NCBI GenBank assembly: GCA_035942915.1
Contig: DASZCR010000304.1
Coordinates: 1-6,723, forward strand
Reading direction: 5' to 3'
Length of the DNA stretch: 6,723 nucleotides
Origin: DASZCR01 sp035942915
Lineage (GTDB): Bacteria > Acidobacteriota > Blastocatellia > Pyrinomonadales > Pyrinomonadaceae
Shown: positions 5,169 to 6,723 of the stretch, in pieces
Layout of the letters: each line of letters opens with the position of its first letter
Numbering within the stretch: the stretch's first letter is position 1
Notes under the pieces: generated by a model
The model's database searches: none
Told to the model about the DNA's origin: nothing
What the model saw: only the letters and a program-made list of their open reading frames with translations
Translations under genes and position numbers: made by a program

Positions 5169-5710
5169 GCACGCCCGTCCGAGTCTTCGACGAAGCTTTT
5201 GTACTGAACCTGTAGATGACCCTGCTCAATGCGCGTCGGGAGTGCTTCGAGGTCGCGTTGCGCGGGGCCGCTCACGCGTCGGCCGCGCGCGTCGAAGACG
5301 CTGTCGTGACAAGGGCAGAAGAAATCTCCGGCTTGCGCGCGCCACGCCACTTCGCAGCCTTCGTGTGTGCAGACGGCCGAGACGACGCGGTGCTCGTCTC
5401 CGGCGAGCACGAAGACGAGCCGCTCCTCGCGCGTGCGAGTCCAACCGGCATCGCGTTCGACGAAGACTTTGCGCGCGACGGGCTGCGCGGCCGTCAACTC
5501 GGAGACGGGTGCGACGGTCGTCCAAGAAGCTTCGTCGTCTGCTTGCGGGTCGCGCGGCCGCAGGAACTTGAAGGCGGCCGTCGCCAGCGTCGCGCCGACG
5601 GCGGAGAAGACTGCGACGGGTAAGAGTCGCAGCAGAAAGGCGCGTCGTGCGCGTTGGCGCGGCGTCGCAGGCGCGCTCTGTGATGAGTCGTCCGTGTAGT
5701 TGTCAGGCAT
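5165..5710 (-). CDS. Rieske [2Fe-2S] protein of a bc-type complex
   Basis: 181 residues. The N-terminus has a twin-arginine-like motif (RARRAFLLRLL, 20-30) followed by one membrane helix (about 24-50), as is usual for Rieske proteins exported folded by Tat and anchored in the membrane. The cluster is bound by CTHEGC (114-119) and CPCHDSVFD (132-140): C114 and C132 bind one iron, H116 and H135 the other, and C119-C134 should form the stabilising disulfide. The residue that is Tyr in high-potential bc1 Rieske proteins (CPCHGSxYD) is F139, while S137 is kept, suggesting a lower redox potential of the menaquinol type. The start at 5710 is chosen because the frame upstream (to 5860) lies antisense to the hemQ leader and shows no domain; no strong ribosome site is visible. 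First gene of the operon, overlapping cytochrome b by ATGA. Confidence 0.92.
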   Translation of the reverse strand: MPDNYTDDSSQSAPATPRQRARRAFLLRLLPVAVFSAVGATLATAAFKFLRPRDPQADDEASWTTVAPVSELTAAQPVARKVFVERDAGWTRTREERLVFVLAGDEHRVVSAVCTHEGCEVAWRAQAGDFFCPCHDSVFDARGRRVSGPAQRDLEALPTRIEQGHLQVQYKSFVEDSDGRA

Positions 5711-5862
5711 GTTCGACGTGTCGGGCAAATGTTGGCGCGATGCGGGTTTGCAATCTTCGACGGTTCGCCGCAAAATAGTTTTCAAGTCAAGCGGGCATTT
5801 TATCCGATTTCGATTCGCGCCGCCCCGTGCCGAACTCGCAATCTTTAAGAGGTACGCCACAG
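5711..5862. promoter_or_regulatory. Divergent promoter region between the Rieske operon and hemQ
   Basis: These 152 bases separate two divergent start codons, so they must hold promoters for both the respiratory operon (minus) and hemQ (plus). An AT-rich island at about 5770-5805 contains, on the minus strand, TTGACT with AAAACTATTTT just downstream, and on the plus strand a TTTTAT box. No pair with normal spacing stands out on either strand, so exact promoters are not called. AAGAGG at 5847-5852 is the likely hemQ ribosome site. Confidence 0.4.
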
Positions 5863-6666
5863 ATGAGCACGTCCGAGAAAGAGCAACCGATGCGCGGCTC
5901 GCTGCGCCTCGCCGACAAAGGCGAGCGCGCCGAGCAGGAGCAGCCGAAGCCTGCGCTGCCGCGACAGTTCGTGACCTTCACCTTTTACCACGCCCGCCCG
6001 GATTGGCGCTTGCTCGACGCCGAGACGAAGGCGGCGGGAAAGCGCGAGTTCATTGAGACGGTCGAACAGTTTCGCAAAGAGCTACTCATCCACAGCTATT
6101 CCATCACGGGCTTGCGCTCGAACGTCGACTTCATGCTGTGGCGCATCGGCTACGACCTCGACCCGCTTCAGGAGATGAGCGCGCGGCTCAACAACACGGG
6201 ACTCGGTCGCTACCTCGAAGTCTCGCAGAGCTTCCTCTCGATGACGAAGCGCTCGATGTACATCGACAAGGACAACCCGGAGCACGTCGAAGACCGCCTG
6301 CACGTCGTACCGGGCAAGTCGAAATACCTGTTCGTCTACCCGTTCGTCAAGACGCGCGCGTGGTACATGCTGCCGGTCGAAGAGCGACAGGAGATGATGG
6401 ACGTGCACATCCGCGTCGGCTCGAAGTATCGCTCCGTCAAACTGCACACGACCTACTCGTTCGGCCTCGACGATCAGGAGTTCGTCGTCGCGTTCGAGAG
6501 TGACTCGCCGTCGGATTTCCTCGACTTAGTGATGGAGCTACGCGAGACCAAGTCCAGCGAGTTCACCCTGCGCGACACGCCGATCTTCACCTGCATCGCG
6601 ATGACGGCCGGGGATGCGCTCGACACGCTGGCGGCGGCGCCGGCGGCCGTCGGGGCGCCCTCATGA
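5863..6666 (+). CDS. hemQ: HemQ-type coproheme decarboxylase (chlorite dismutase family)
   Basis: 267 residues. HemQ converts iron-coproporphyrin III (coproheme) to heme b by two H2O2-driven decarboxylations, the last step of the coproporphyrin-dependent pathway in the cytoplasm. The N-terminal 33 residues are charged and probably disordered; the paired ferredoxin-like domains follow. Visible marks are FVTFTFYHARPDWR (36-49), LRSNVDFMLWRIG (84-96), KYLFVYPFVKTRAWYMLP (154-171, with Y159 as the likely catalytic tyrosine), H182 in MMDVHIRVG as the proximal heme ligand, and LHTTYSFGLDDQEFVVAFE (194-212). The distal position that is Arg in true chlorite dismutases and Gln in Firmicute HemQ aligns with L194, arguing against chlorite dismutase. 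ATG 5863 is preferred over GTG 5827 because it has AAGAGG 10 bases upstream. The stop overlaps the next ATG (ATGA). Divergent from the cytochrome operon. Confidence 0.87.
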   Translation: MSTSEKEQPMRGSLRLADKGERAEQEQPKPALPRQFVTFTFYHARPDWRLLDAETKAAGKREFIETVEQFRKELLIHSYSITGLRSNVDFMLWRIGYDLDPLQEMSARLNNTGLGRYLEVSQSFLSMTKRSMYIDKDNPEHVEDRLHVVPGKSKYLFVYPFVKTRAWYMLPVEERQEMMDVHIRVGSKYRSVKLHTTYSFGLDDQEFVVAFESDSPSDFLDLVMELRETKSSEFTLRDTPIFTCIAMTAGDALDTLAAAPAAVGAPS

Positions 6667-6723
6667 CGGTCGTTCATTCGGCCCCGGTCGGAGAACGTCG
6701 CGCCTCGCGCCGCTGGCTGGGAC
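6663..6723 (+). CDS. Start of an unidentified gene coupled to hemQ, cut by the right edge
   Basis: An ATG at 6663 shares ATGA with the hemQ stop and opens a frame with no stop to the window end: MTVVHSAPVGERRASRRWLG. Only 20 residues are visible and no domain can be named. The run of arginines followed by WLG could precede a membrane helix, or be a disordered lead to a cytoplasmic enzyme. The overlap implies co-translation with hemQ, so another heme-biosynthesis gene is a fair guess, but nothing in the 20 residues shows it. Confidence 0.6.
   Translation, partial: MTVVHSAPVGERRASRRWLG

Noticed and set aside
5711..5860. A 50-residue N-terminal extension of the Rieske protein from an ATG at 5860
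   Set aside because: It would place the Tat motif and membrane helix far from the N-terminus and covers the divergent promoter region; the ATG at 5710 gives a normal Rieske protein.
5827..5862. GTG start of hemQ at 5827
   Set aside because: The ATG at 5863 has a better-placed AAGAGG site, and the extra 12 residues show no conserved feature.
5863..6666. Chlorite dismutase as the function of the hemQ product
   Set aside because: The distal Arg needed for chlorite chemistry aligns with Leu194, and the YPF..K..AWYMLP segment fits HemQ-type proteins.
1..6723. CRISPR array, insertion sequence ends or long direct repeats
   Set aside because: No regularly spaced repeats, transposase motifs or terminal inverted repeats were seen by eye.

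Overview
The window is high in GC (a 60-base row counted by hand in hemQ gives 63 %) and tightly packed. It looks like the chromosome of an aerobic, respiring bacterium. An Acidobacteriota of the Blastocatellia/Pyrinomonas type is a reasonable guess, from the Asn/Thr/Ala/Pro-rich linkers of the secreted cytochrome c, a Bacillus-like (menaquinol-type) cytochrome b and a HemQ-type heme enzyme. No marker gene fixes the taxon, so this is inference.

Layout. (1) Bases 1-195, minus strand: the first 65 codons of a phage-tail-collar (microcystin-dependent-protein type) gene that runs off the left edge. (2) 196-565: an AT-richer divergent intergenic region with a hairpin and a possible promoter. (3) 566-2373, plus strand: a two-gene operon joined by a TGATG overlap. 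The first gene is an aspartyl/asparaginyl beta-hydroxylase-like Fe(II)/2-oxoglutarate oxygenase with a Nif11-like domain at its C-terminus; the second is a PAPS-dependent sulfotransferase. (4) 2397-2550: a strong hairpin terminator, a 25-base orphan tRNA 3' fragment and a complete tRNA-Arg(UCG) gene, all read on the minus strand. (5) 2527-2994, minus: a low-GC HNH endonuclease gene whose last seven codons and stop lie inside the tRNA gene. (6) 3077-5710, minus: a respiratory cluster of a Rieske protein, a cytochrome b fused to a C-terminal cytochrome c (ATGA overlap with the Rieske gene), and a separate small cytochrome c with its own likely promoter. (7) 5863-6666, plus: hemQ, transcribed away from the cytochrome genes and coupled by ATGA to a further gene cut by the right edge.

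How the parts work together. The Rieske, cytochrome b-c and cytochrome c proteins should form a quinol:cytochrome c electron-transfer chain. HemQ makes heme in the coproporphyrin-dependent pathway, so heme supply and a heme-rich complex share one divergent promoter region. The cytochrome b is unusual: one of the four heme b histidines is Arg, and the PEWY motif of the quinol-oxidation site reads PSAQ. The hydroxylase-Nif11 fusion plus sulfotransferase looks like a compact tailoring pair (install a hydroxyl, then perhaps sulfate it) and is the best candidate for an undescribed system here. Its substrate is not visible. The HNH gene overlapping the tRNA looks like a horizontally acquired insertion.
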